A stretch of 54,206 bases of DNA from Caulobacteraceae bacterium (GTDB lineage: Bacteria > Pseudomonadota > Alphaproteobacteria > Caulobacterales > Caulobacteraceae), in assembly GCA_031291645.1 (NCBI GenBank), contig JARLIQ010000093.1, forward strand, positions 1-54,206. Direction: 5' to 3'. The notes beneath the pieces are model-generated. The model saw only the letters and a list, made by a program, of their open reading frames with translations, ran no database searches and had not been told where the DNA came from. Position numbers and translations under genes: made by a program. Below, one piece after another: positions 9,691 to 16,999 of this stretch. The stretch's first letter is position 1; each line of letters opens with the position of its first letter.

Positions 9691-10254
9691 GTGAACTCCG
9701 CGTTGTTTGGAAGACGCTCACTCCTCAAGCTCGGCTTCGGCGCCATAGGCGCGGGCCTGGCGGCGCCGGCCATGGCCTGGGCGGACGATGCGCCCGGCAT
9801 CCAGATGCGGACGGTGGCGCTCGACAACCTCCACACCGGAGAGTCGATGCAGGCCGTCTATTGGGATCAGGGCGAATACATCCCCGACGTCCTGGACGCG
9901 GTGAACGTGCATCTGCGCGACTATCGCACCGGCGACGTGCACCAGATCGACCCGCGCCTTTTGGACCTGCTGGACTCGATCTCCAACCTGACCGAGGCCA
10001 AGTCCTCCTTCCAGGTGATCTCGGGCTATCGCTCGCCGGCCACCAACGCCATGCTGCATGAGCGCAGCGACGAGGTGGCCAAGAAGAGCTTCCACATGTC
10101 CGGCATGGCGATCGACATCCGCCTGCCCAGCGTCGAACTGCGGCATCTGCACGCGGCTGCGACCAGCCTGGGCCGGGGCGGCGTCGGCTACTATCCGGAA
10201 TCCAATTTCGTTCACGTCGATGTCGGGCCGGTGCGCTCGTGGCATGGCGTCTGA
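9691..10254 (+). CDS. DUF882 / MepK-like peptidoglycan endopeptidase with Tat signal
   Basis: A protein of about 187 residues. The N-terminus is a twin-arginine signal (GRRSLLKLGFGAIGAG, cut after APAMA). The catalytic domain is of the peptidase M15A/DUF882 type: zinc-ligand motifs HMSGMAID (His135 to Asp142) and VHVDVG (His175-x-Asp177) are intact. MepK of E. coli cleaves 3-3 and some 4-3 cross-links, the counterpart of LdtD activity. I place the start at GTG 9691, just before the signal. A TTG at 9703 preceded by AGGGTGA at 9688-9694 is an alternative and may have the better ribosome-binding site. The longer upstream reading overlaps ldtD in another frame and is not real. Confidence 0.88.
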   Translation: MNSALFGRRSLLKLGFGAIGAGLAAPAMAWADDAPGIQMRTVALDNLHTGESMQAVYWDQGEYIPDVLDAVNVHLRDYRTGDVHQIDPRLLDLLDSISNLTEAKSSFQVISGYRSPATNAMLHERSDEVAKKSFHMSGMAIDIRLPSVELRHLHAAATSLGRGGVGYYPESNFVHVDVGPVRSWHGV

Positions 10255-10277
10255 GGTCGAGGAGCTGAGGGGGGATC

Positions 10278-10643
10278 ATGGCCAAGGATAGCGGTGGTCG
10301 CGGAGGCGGCGCCTTCGCCTGGACCCTGCTCGGCTTCCTGGCCGGCGTCGCTGCAACCCTCGGCATCCAGACCCTGGTGGGCGGCGCGGCCGAACGGCCC
10401 AGCCAGGCCGACGAGGCCGTCTCCGGCCAGGTCCACATCACCACCACGGCCGCCGCCAGCAGCGCCCCGCGCGCCAAGCTCGTCAAGAAGCCGGTCCTGG
10501 CCGAGACGTCCAGCGCCCCGGCCGCCCCGGTCGCGGCCATCGAACCCAATCCCGAGGTCGCGGACGATGCGGCCGCAGCGGGCATGACCTCGCGCATCGC
10601 GCCGGGCGGCGCCCAGACCGACAGCGTCCCCGCCGCCAACTAG
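10278..10643 (+). CDS. small membrane-anchored Ala/Pro-rich protein
   Basis: A 121-residue protein of unknown function. One transmembrane segment (FAWTLLGFLAGVAATLGIQTLV) near the N-terminus is followed by a low-complexity Ala/Pro/Ser tail of about 80 residues, probably periplasmic. ATG start with a purine-rich AGGGGGGATC immediately upstream. It lies 23 bases after the MepK-like gene and may share its transcript. Its TAG stop is the first three bases of the downstream hairpin repeat. The 161-residue protein on the other side of that repeat has a similar design but opposite orientation. Confidence 0.7.
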   Translation: MAKDSGGRGGGAFAWTLLGFLAGVAATLGIQTLVGGAAERPSQADEAVSGQVHITTTAAASSAPRAKLVKKPVLAETSSAPAAPVAAIEPNPEVADDAAAAGMTSRIAPGGAQTDSVPAAN

Positions 10644-10756
10644 AGCCCTTTAGGGTCAGATGGAGTCATCTGACCCGTTTAAAAGGGCTCTAAATCAAAC
10701 ATTTAGAGCACGTTCGGGCGGCGAAACCGCTTACACTTTCGCCTAACGTGCTCTAA
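10641..10756. repeat. double-hairpin intergenic repeat element
   Basis: Two adjacent stem-loops fill the gap between convergent genes. Hairpin 1 (10641-10692) has outer arms TAGAGCCCTTT/AAAGGGCTCTA and inner arms GGGTCAGATG/CATCTGACCC around a GAGT loop. Hairpin 2 (10703-10756) has outer arms TTAGAGCACGTT/AACGTGCTCTAA and inner arms GGCGAAA/TTTCGCC. Both share an AGAGC...GCTCT border. They look like dispersed REP-like palindromes and could act as a bidirectional terminator. I see no second copy in this window. Confidence 0.75.
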
Positions 10757-10777
10757 TCCCCCGTTGGAAAGGCTGGC

Positions 10778-11263
10778 TCAGCGCGTCGGCGGGTTGGCCG
10801 TCGACTGGTCCTGATCCGGCTCGGCCGGCATGGCCGGCTGCGGCGGCGGTGCGACGTCCGGCGTCGTCTGGTCCTGCGCGTCGGCGGCCGCCGCGGCGGC
10901 GGGCTCGGCCGAGGCCTCGGCGCCGCTGTCGCCTTCGTCCGAGGCGGCCGTCTTGGTCGAGGGCGCCGCCTTGGGCCGGATCTCCGGGCCGCTGAGCGTC
11001 GACCACTGCGGGTCCTTGGCCATCGCCGACGCGGGCGTCGCCGAAGCGGCTGCGGCCGGATCGACCGCCACGCCCCGGGTCAGCGTCAGGCTCACGCCGG
11101 AGGCCGGGTGGCTGCCGCGGACGCCGAGCAGAAGGCCGAGGACCGCCAACACGCCCAGGGCGCCGGCCGCGCTCCAGACCATCCACGGCCGGACGTCGCC
11201 GGGCCGGATGGTCGGGCTCGCCTCGCGCGGCGAGCGGATCGCGGTTTCGTCGAAGTCGGCCAT
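10778..11263 (-). CDS. single-pass membrane protein with Ala/Pro-rich tail, unknown
   Basis: A 161-residue protein. An N-terminal cytoplasmic stretch of about 25 residues precedes one transmembrane segment (MVWSAAGALGVLAVLGLLLGV), then a low-complexity periplasmic tail rich in Ala, Pro, Asp and Gln. No catalytic motif is visible. It converges on the 121-residue protein across the double-hairpin repeat. High GC and low complexity mean the exact frame is supported mainly by the clear membrane segment and the ATG start. Confidence 0.6.
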   Translation of the reverse strand: MADFDETAIRSPREASPTIRPGDVRPWMVWSAAGALGVLAVLGLLLGVRGSHPASGVSLTLTRGVAVDPAAAASATPASAMAKDPQWSTLSGPEIRPKAAPSTKTAASDEGDSGAEASAEPAAAAAADAQDQTTPDVAPPPQPAMPAEPDQDQSTANPPTR

Positions 11264-11369
11264 CGGAGCGATCGCCTCACGGAAAAGGAGCGGGCCACGT
11301 CCGGCGCGGTGATCGCGGTATCGCCCATGCCCGACGCCAGGACAAGCGTAAGCGGTCGGGGGGTTGGGG

Positions 11370-12851
11370 TCAGGCGGAAGCCGACGCCTTCAGCCTGGCG
11401 ATGCGCTCGTCACGCAACTGGGTGCGGCGCACCTTGCCCGCCTCGTCGCGCAACGGCTCGCCCACGAACTCGAACGAGCGCGGGCGCTTGTAGGTCACCA
11501 GCCGCTCGGCCAGGTGGCGCGCCAGGTCGTCGGCGGCGAGCCCCGGGCGGGGCTGGACGATGGCGTGGATCACCGAGCCCAGGTCCTCGTCGGGCAGGCC
11601 GACCACGGCGCTCGACTGGACCAGCGGATGCTCGTCGATCGCCGCCTCGACCTCGGCCGGATAGACGTTGGAGCCGCCGACCAGGATCATGTCGGTGCGC
11701 CGGTCGGCGAGGTAGAGGTAGCCGTCCTCGTCGAACCAGCCGATGTCGCCCAGCGATTCCCAGCCGTCCGCCAAGGTGCGGGCCGTCGCGCCGCGGTAGG
11801 CGTAGGTCGGCGGCGCGTCCTTGGCCTGGCGCATGTAGATCTCACCCACCTCGCCCGCCGGCAGGGGGCGGCCCTCGTCGTCGAAGGCGCAGATCTCGCC
11901 CATCGACGGGCGCCCGACCGACCCGCGGTGCGCCAGCCATTCGCCGCCGGAGATGATGGTCGCGGCCTGGCCCTCGGTGCCGCCATAGAGCTCCATGACG
12001 ACGTCTGGCCCGAGCCAGTCGATGAAGGCCTCCTTCAGCCAGGCCGGACAGGGCGCGGCCAGGTGCCAGAGGGTCTTGAGCGACGAGAGGTCGTATCTCG
12101 CCCGGGTTTCCTCCGGCAGCCGCCAGATGCGGCTCATCATGGTGGGCACCAGGTAGATCCAGGTCGCCCGCCGCCGTTCGATCTCGGCCAGCACCGCCTC
12201 GGCGTCGAAGCGGGGCATCAGCACGAGGTGGGCGTCGTGGGTGACGGCGGTCAGGGCGGTGATGAACGGGCCGTTGTGATAGAGCGGCGCGGGGATCAGC
12301 GCGGTCTCGTCCCGTCCGAATCGCCAGCCGCCCGGATCGGGCGGCTCGGCCAGGGTCACGCCGGGCGAGCCCGATAGGATCAGCTTGGGCCGGCCGGTGG
12401 AGCCGCCGGACGTCGGCGCCTTGAGCACCGGGGCGATGCGCGGCTCTATCGGCGCGTCGCCTTCGCCCAGCGCCAGGATGTCCTCGATGGCGTAGCGCGG
12501 CCGGTCGGTCTCCATGCCGGGCAGGGCGATCACCAGCGGCGGGTCGGCCAGGTCGACGATGGCCTGCAGCTCGGCCTGGGGCAGGCGGAACGACACGGGC
12601 TGGGGGGTCGCGCCCAGCTTCCAGACGGCCCAGCAGGCCTCGATGAACTCCACCCCGTTGGGCAGGCCGATGGTCACCAGGTCGCCCAGCTTGACGCCCA
12701 ACCGCTCCAGCCCGCGCGCGATGCGGTTTGTGCTGGCGTCGAACGCCGCCCAACTTCGGGTCAGCTCGCCGCAGCTGACCGCCGGCGCGTCCGGCGTCGC
12801 CCGGGCCCGTCGGCCCAGCTTTTCCCCCAAAGCAATCATCTCGTCCGACAT
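11370..12851 (-). CDS. AMP-dependent acyl-CoA synthetase/ligase
   Basis: A 493-residue ANL-superfamily enzyme that activates a carboxylic acid with ATP and probably transfers it to CoA. Motifs in order: phosphate-binding loop TSGGSTGRPKLI near residue 145, A5-like YGGTEGQ, A7/A8 region GDIGWFDEDGYLYLADRR and DMILVGGSNVYPAEVE, and the C-terminal catalytic lysine in DEAGKVRRTQLRDE. The length is slightly below that of typical fatty-acyl-CoA ligases but all core motifs are present. The substrate is not evident. It could feed the acyl-CoA dehydrogenase cluster at 22.4-26.3 kb, but it is 10 kb away, so that link is speculative. ATG start. Confidence 0.93.
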   Translation of the reverse strand: MSDEMIALGEKLGRRARATPDAPAVSCGELTRSWAAFDASTNRIARGLERLGVKLGDLVTIGLPNGVEFIEACWAVWKLGATPQPVSFRLPQAELQAIVDLADPPLVIALPGMETDRPRYAIEDILALGEGDAPIEPRIAPVLKAPTSGGSTGRPKLILSGSPGVTLAEPPDPGGWRFGRDETALIPAPLYHNGPFITALTAVTHDAHLVLMPRFDAEAVLAEIERRRATWIYLVPTMMSRIWRLPEETRARYDLSSLKTLWHLAAPCPAWLKEAFIDWLGPDVVMELYGGTEGQAATIISGGEWLAHRGSVGRPSMGEICAFDDEGRPLPAGEVGEIYMRQAKDAPPTYAYRGATARTLADGWESLGDIGWFDEDGYLYLADRRTDMILVGGSNVYPAEVEAAIDEHPLVQSSAVVGLPDEDLGSVIHAIVQPRPGLAADDLARHLAERLVTYKRPRSFEFVGEPLRDEAGKVRRTQLRDERIARLKASASA

Positions 12852-12964
12852 CGACGCGTCTCATCCCTGGCCATAGGGGCTCTGCGGCGCACCTGCCGCG
12901 GCCCGGGCCGATCTTGCGCGCTGGGGGATTTGGGCCGCAAGCCGCAAACGCGGCCGAGGCTGGT

Positions 12965-13186
12965 CTAGCCGGCGCGCATGGCGCTGACCGAGACCACGGC
13001 CAGGACGGCCAGGGCGGCGGCGGCGGTGAAGGCGGTCAGCCACAGGCGCATCTTGCCGCGCTCGGCCTGGCGGGAGGTGAAGTCCACGCCGTCGCCACCA
13101 TCGCGCGTATCGCCAGCGTCGGCATGGTCGCCGACGTCGGGTCCATCGACGACCTCCGCCGTCCCAGGCGCCGTTTGCTCGTCCAA
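12965..13186 (-). CDS. small tail-anchored membrane protein, unknown
   Basis: A 73-residue protein with an acidic N-terminal half (rich in Asp and Gly) and a single transmembrane segment near the C-terminus (LTAFTAAAALAVLAVVSVSAM). The start is a TTG at 13186 with a strong GAGGTGAT 3-4 bases upstream, which decides the start and the frame. No function can be assigned. It is divergent from the glycosyltransferase gene. Confidence 0.6.
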   Translation of the reverse strand: MDEQTAPGTAEVVDGPDVGDHADAGDTRDGGDGVDFTSRQAERGKMRLWLTAFTAAAALAVLAVVSVSAMRAG

Positions 13187-13392
13187 GGATCACCTCAAGC
13201 CCGGACCTGACCAACCGGGCGGGCGAACCATTGGCGTCTTGAGGCCGGCCGTAAACCTTTTGCGCGCGCGCTCCATTGTCGCAGCGGCGCGGACCGGGCG
13301 GTTCCGGCGGAGGGGCGACTCGTTAAGCCGCGCGTGGTAATCGAGCGCGGTCGCGGGGGCGCGGCGCGCATCGGGCGCCTGGGAGATTGTCT

Positions 13393-14583
13393 TTGTCGAG
13401 AGCATCGAGCGCGCGCGAACAGGCGGCCGTCGTTCCGGCCGAACCGGTCGGTCAGGCCGCGCCCGCGCCGGATTGCATCCTCACCGTGATCGTCCCGACG
13501 TTCAACGAACGGGCCAACGTCGCGCGCGTCGTCGAACGCCTGCACGCGGTGCTGGACGGCCTCGCCTGGCGGGTGATCTTCGTCGACGACGACAGCCCCG
13601 ACGGCACGGCCGAGGCGGTCAAGCAGATCGCCGCGACCGATCCGCGCGTCCAGTGCATCCGCCGCGTCCGCCGCCGCGGGCTCGCCGGCGCGGTGGTCGA
13701 GGGCGTCTTGGCCAGCGCCTCGCCCTATGTCGGGGTGATCGACGGCGACCTGCAGCACGACGAGACCCTGCTGCCCAAGATGCTGGAGGTGCTGCGCTCG
13801 GGCCAGGCCGACCTGGTGATCGCCAGCCGCTACATCGACGCGACCGAAGTCGCCGAGGGCCTCAGCCCGATGCGCAGCCTGGGCAGCCGGTTCGCCAACT
13901 GGCTGGGACGGCTGGTGCTGCGCCAGGACGTCAGCGATCCGGTCAGCGGCTTCTTCATGGCCCGGCGCGAGCTGGTGGACCGGGTGGCGCCCAGGCTGGC
14001 GACCGAAGGCTTCAAGATCCTGTTCGACCTGATCGCCTCCCAGCCCGAGCCCCTGCGCATCGCCGAGCTGCCCTACAGCTTCCGCGAACGCGAGGCCGGC
14101 GGCAGCAAGCTGGATAACCGGGTGGTGGTCGACTACCTGGGCCTGCTCTTGTCCAAGCTCAGCGGCGGGATCGTGCCCACGCGGGCGCTGCTGTTCGGCC
14201 TGGTCGGCGGCAGCGGCCTGGTGGTCCAGCTGGTCGCGCTCAAGGCCTTCCTGACGATCGAGACGGCGCTCACCCAGGCCCAGCACGTCCAGGCGACCAA
14301 CGCCCAGTTCACCCTGGCCCAGTTCGGCGCCTCGGTGGTCGCGATGACCTCGAACTATCTGATCAACAACGAGATCACCTACCGGGACCGCCGCCAGCGC
14401 GGGCTCAAGCTGCTGCTGGGGTACATGAAGTTCTGCGCCCTGTGCAGCATCGGCCTGGCCGCCAACCTGGCCGTGTCGTCGATGATCTTCCAGTACGTGC
14501 CGGTCTGGTGGCTGGCCGGCGTGTCCGGCGCCCTGTTCGCGGCGCTGTGGAACTATGTCTCGACCGCCGCGGCGGTCTGGTAG
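13393..14583 (+). CDS. polyprenol-phosphate glycosyltransferase (GT2) with GtrA membrane domain
   Basis: A protein of about 396 residues. The N-terminal 235 or so residues form a family-2 glycosyltransferase like dolichyl-phosphate mannosyltransferase: VIVPTFNERANV, a DDDSPDGT acidic motif and DGDLQHDE. The C-terminal 150 residues form a GtrA-type domain with about four membrane segments (for example RALLFGLVGGSGLVVQLVA). Such fusions make and flip undecaprenyl-phosphate sugars for envelope glycan modification. It could supply the lipid-linked donor for the ArnT/PMT-like transferases at 38-44 kb; that link is inference. I choose TTG 13393 because GGGAGA at 13381-13386 is spaced 6 bases from it; TTG 13387 would abut it. 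Confidence 0.92.
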   Translation: MSRASSAREQAAVVPAEPVGQAAPAPDCILTVIVPTFNERANVARVVERLHAVLDGLAWRVIFVDDDSPDGTAEAVKQIAATDPRVQCIRRVRRRGLAGAVVEGVLASASPYVGVIDGDLQHDETLLPKMLEVLRSGQADLVIASRYIDATEVAEGLSPMRSLGSRFANWLGRLVLRQDVSDPVSGFFMARRELVDRVAPRLATEGFKILFDLIASQPEPLRIAELPYSFREREAGGSKLDNRVVVDYLGLLLSKLSGGIVPTRALLFGLVGGSGLVVQLVALKAFLTIETALTQAQHVQATNAQFTLAQFGASVVAMTSNYLINNEITYRDRRQRGLKLLLGYMKFCALCSIGLAANLAVSSMIFQYVPVWWLAGVSGALFAALWNYVSTAAAVW

Positions 14584-14589
14584 CGGGCT

Positions 14590-15843
14590 CTAACCCCCGG
14601 CGATCGCCCCGGTCAGGCCGGCGTAGACCCCGAAGCCGGCGGTCACCACGACGATCGCGCCCACCAGCCAGGCATAGACGCCCTTCAGCCGGTAGGGATC
14701 GGGCAGGGCCTTGAGGCCCAGGAGGTAGAGGAAGCCCAGCACGATCGGCAGCAGGAGGGCGTTCATCACCTCGACCGCCACCGACAGGTTGACCAGGTTG
14801 ACGCCCGAGGCGACCAGGACCCCGCCGGCGATCAGGCAGACGCTGAAGATGCCGTAGAACCAGGGCGCCTCCAGCGGGTGGTCCTCGAGCGAGCGCTTGT
14901 AGCCGGCCACTTCGCCCACGCCCCAGGCCGCGGTCAGGCAGACCACGATGGTCGCCACCACCGCCGCTCCGGTCATGCCCGCGGCGAACACCACTCGCCC
15001 GACCGCATCGCCCAGGAACGGGGTGATGGCGTGGGCGATCTGCTCGACGGTGTTGAGCGAGGCGTTGGCCTGGGTGCGATGGATGGTGGCCCCGGTGGCG
15101 ATCAGCACGGCGGCCATGACCAGCTGGGTGATCACCGCCCCGATCGCCGTGTCGATCCGCGAGACCTTCAGGTCGGAGACGTCGAGGTGCTTATCCAGCA
15201 CCGCGGACTGCTGGTAGAAGATCATCCACGGCATGATCACCGCGCCGAGGTTGGCCGCCACCAGGTAGAGGTACTTCGGATTGGCCAGCGGGATCTGGGT
15301 CAGCTCGGCCGCGATCTGCGGGGCCTGGGGCGCGGCGCGCCAGGCGACGAAGACGAAGGCCAGCTCGAACAGGCCGAACACGATCGCGATCCGCTCGATC
15401 GAGCGGTAGGAGCCGGTCCAGACCATGGTCAGGATCAGGGCCACCACCACGACCATGGTCAGCCAGGCGGGCACGCCGAACAGGGCGCCCACCCCGGCCA
15501 TGCCGCTGAGCTGGGTGACGATGGCGCCGATGCAGGCGACCATCAGGGTCGAGACCGACAGCCACGCCCAGCCCCTGCCGAACCGCTCGCGGATCAGCTC
15601 GCCGTGTCCGCGCCCGGTGACCAGGCCCAGCCGCAGCGTCAGCTCCTGCACGACATAGAGGACGGGGATCAGGATCAGCTGCAGGGCCAGCAGCTTGTAG
15701 CCCCACTGCGCGCCGCTCTGGGCCGCGGTGATGATCGAGCCGGCGTCGGTGTCGGCCAGCATGACCAGAAGGCCGGGCCCCATCACGGCCAGCCAGTGGC
15801 GGGCGCGGAATGCGCGGGGGCGCGTGGTTTCGGCTGTCAGCAC
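14590..15843 (-). CDS. Nramp-family metal ion transporter, atypical metal-site motifs
   Basis: A protein of about 417 residues with roughly 11 membrane helices of the Nramp/MntH family. The TM1 metal-binding motif, canonically DPGN, reads DAGS here (Asp33 to Ser36), and the TM6 motif canonically MPH reads MPW (GAVIMPWMIFYQQ). Asp and Met are kept while the Asn and His are not, so ion selectivity may differ from MntH. The start is placed at GTG 15843 with GCAGG about 7 bases upstream. The longer open frame to 15903 would run through a Fur/Mur-like box, so those 20 codons are more likely leader. Membrane import of Mn, Fe or another divalent ion is expected. Confidence 0.9.
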   Translation of the reverse strand: MLTAETTRPRAFRARHWLAVMGPGLLVMLADTDAGSIITAAQSGAQWGYKLLALQLILIPVLYVVQELTLRLGLVTGRGHGELIRERFGRGWAWLSVSTLMVACIGAIVTQLSGMAGVGALFGVPAWLTMVVVVALILTMVWTGSYRSIERIAIVFGLFELAFVFVAWRAAPQAPQIAAELTQIPLANPKYLYLVAANLGAVIMPWMIFYQQSAVLDKHLDVSDLKVSRIDTAIGAVITQLVMAAVLIATGATIHRTQANASLNTVEQIAHAITPFLGDAVGRVVFAAGMTGAAVVATIVVCLTAAWGVGEVAGYKRSLEDHPLEAPWFYGIFSVCLIAGGVLVASGVNLVNLSVAVEVMNALLLPIVLGFLYLLGLKALPDPYRLKGVYAWLVGAIVVVTAGFGVYAGLTGAIAGG

Positions 15844-15873
15844 GCGGCGGCCTGCAGGATGTCCATTTCTTTT

Positions 15874-15892
15874 CTTGATAATCATTCGCAAC
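15874..15892 (-). promoter_or_regulatory. Fur/Mur-like box upstream of the Nramp gene
   Basis: Read on the minus strand, TGCGAATGATTATCA with flanking bases resembles the Fur-type operator (alternating ATT/AAT around a central base). It is the only such site I found in the window and sits 31-49 bases upstream of the GTG start of a metal transporter. The match in sequence and context makes metal-responsive repression likely; the binding regulator (Fur, Mur or Irr) cannot be told apart by eye. Confidence 0.6.
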
Positions 15893-15915
15893 TGTGGCCG
15901 CAAGCGGAACCCGCC

Positions 15916-15938
15916 CGATCGTCTGCCCGTGACGATCG
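15916..15938. promoter_or_regulatory. inverted repeat CGATCGT-N9-ACGATCG
   Basis: Perfect 7-bp arms with a 9-base spacer lie between the divergent Nramp and SDR genes. It could be an operator for an unidentified regulator. No factor is assigned. Confidence 0.35.
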
Positions 15939-15959
15939 ATCAGCCGCCCGCGCGACGCC

Positions 15960-15973
15960 TTGCTCTGGATCAA
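15960..15973 (+). promoter_or_regulatory. FixK/FNR-type box
   Basis: TTGCTCTGGATCAA differs at one position from the classical FixK/Anr sequence TTGATCTGGATCAA (consensus TTGAT-N4-ATCAA). It lies 107 bases upstream of the SDR start. A second near-consensus box lies before the next gene, which strengthens both calls. Confidence 0.6.
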
Positions 15974-16079
15974 GGGGCCTCAAGGGACGCGCCGCGCCGG
16001 GGCGCTTTGCGGCTTCGCCGCCGGCCGCTATGACAGCCGGGCCCGCTGCGGCGGGGCAACGACATCCGGGGAGGCGAGC

Positions 16080-16862
16080 TTGGCCAACGATCTGTTTTCA
16101 CTCGAGGGGCGCACCGCGCTGATCACCGGCGGCTCGCGCGGGATCGGCAAGATGATCGCCGCCGGCTTCATCGCCCAGGGCGCGCGGGTCTACATCTCGT
16201 CGCGCAAGCCCGCGGCGTGCGACGAGGCGGCGGCCGAACTGTCCGCCGGCGGCGGAACCTGCGTGTCGCTGCCGCAGGACGTCTCGACGGTCGAGGGCTG
16301 CCGGGCGCTGGCCGCGGCCTACGCCGAGCATGAGCCCAAGCTGGACATCCTGGTCAACAACGCCGGCGCCGCCTGGGGCGCGCCGTTCGACGAGTTCCCC
16401 GAGAGCGGCTGGGACAAGGTGATGAACCTGAACGTCAAGTCGCCGTTTTTCCTGACCCAGGCGCTGGCCGGGTCGCTGCGCGCCGCCGCCAGCCCCGAGC
16501 GTCCGGCCAAGGTGATCAACGTCGCCTCGATCGACGGCATCCGGCCGAACCCGATGGAGACCTACTCCTACCACGCCAGCAAGGCCGGGCTGATCCACCT
16601 GACCCGCCGGATGGCGGCGCGGCTGATCGAGGACAACATCGTGGTCAGCGGCATCGCGCCGGGCGCTTTCGCCTCGGACATGAACCGCGACGCCCGCGAC
16701 CATGGCGACGAGGTGGCCCGGCGGATCCCGGCGCGCCGGATCGGCGTCGACGCCGACATGCAGGGCGTGGCCATCTACCTGGCCTCGCGCGCCGGCGACT
16801 ATGTGGTCGGCTTCACCGTCGCCGTCGATGGCGGGGTGGCGTTCGCCAGCCTGGGGATCTGA
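16080..16862 (+). CDS. short-chain dehydrogenase/reductase
   Basis: A 260-residue classical SDR oxidoreductase. The cofactor motif TGGSRGIG is near residue 16, NNAG is present, and the catalytic Ser (NVASIDG) and YHASK pair are in order. The Arg after TGGS favours NADP(H), which is a family rule of thumb. The start is TTG 16080 with GGAGG 5 bases upstream; the longer frame from 15960 includes the leader and the FixK-like box and is not used. The substrate is unknown (the sequence resembles sugar or 3-oxoacyl reductases). It is followed by a hairpin at 16871-16894. Confidence 0.92.
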   Translation: MANDLFSLEGRTALITGGSRGIGKMIAAGFIAQGARVYISSRKPAACDEAAAELSAGGGTCVSLPQDVSTVEGCRALAAAYAEHEPKLDILVNNAGAAWGAPFDEFPESGWDKVMNLNVKSPFFLTQALAGSLRAAASPERPAKVINVASIDGIRPNPMETYSYHASKAGLIHLTRRMAARLIEDNIVVSGIAPGAFASDMNRDARDHGDEVARRIPARRIGVDADMQGVAIYLASRAGDYVVGFTVAVDGGVAFASLGI

Positions 16863-16870
16863 CCCTTTCC

Positions 16871-16894
16871 GCACCCCTGGGTGACCGGGGGTGC
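16871..16894 (+). terminator. hairpin with GUGA tetraloop after the SDR gene
   Basis: A 10-bp stem (GCACCCCTGG/CCGGGGGTGC, one G-U pair) with a GTGA loop begins 8 bases after the SDR stop. There is no T-run, so it is at best a weak intrinsic terminator or a 3'-end stabiliser. Confidence 0.45.
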
Positions 16895-16907
16895 GCGGGC
16901 GGACCTC

Positions 16908-16921
16908 TTAATCCAGATCAA
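16908..16921 (+). promoter_or_regulatory. FixK/FNR-type box
   Basis: TTAATCCAGATCAA differs at one position from the classical TTGATCCAGATCAA. It is centred about 85 bases upstream of the R2-like gene, a workable position for activation by a FixK/FNR-family protein. Confidence 0.65.
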
Positions 16922-16922
16922 T

Positions 16923-16940
16923 GTTGACGCCCCCGTCAAC
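16923..16940. promoter_or_regulatory. inverted repeat GTTGACG-CCCC-CGTCAAC
   Basis: Perfect 7-bp arms around four C lie one base downstream of the FixK-like box and 60 bases before the R2-like gene. The left arm also contains TTGACG, which could serve as a -35 element. It looks like a second operator, so the promoter may integrate two signals. Confidence 0.5.
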
Positions 16941-16999
16941 TTTATTCTCCCGCTCAAGCCCGGGTTCTGGAAGCCCGGCGACAAGACAGGGAGACCCAG

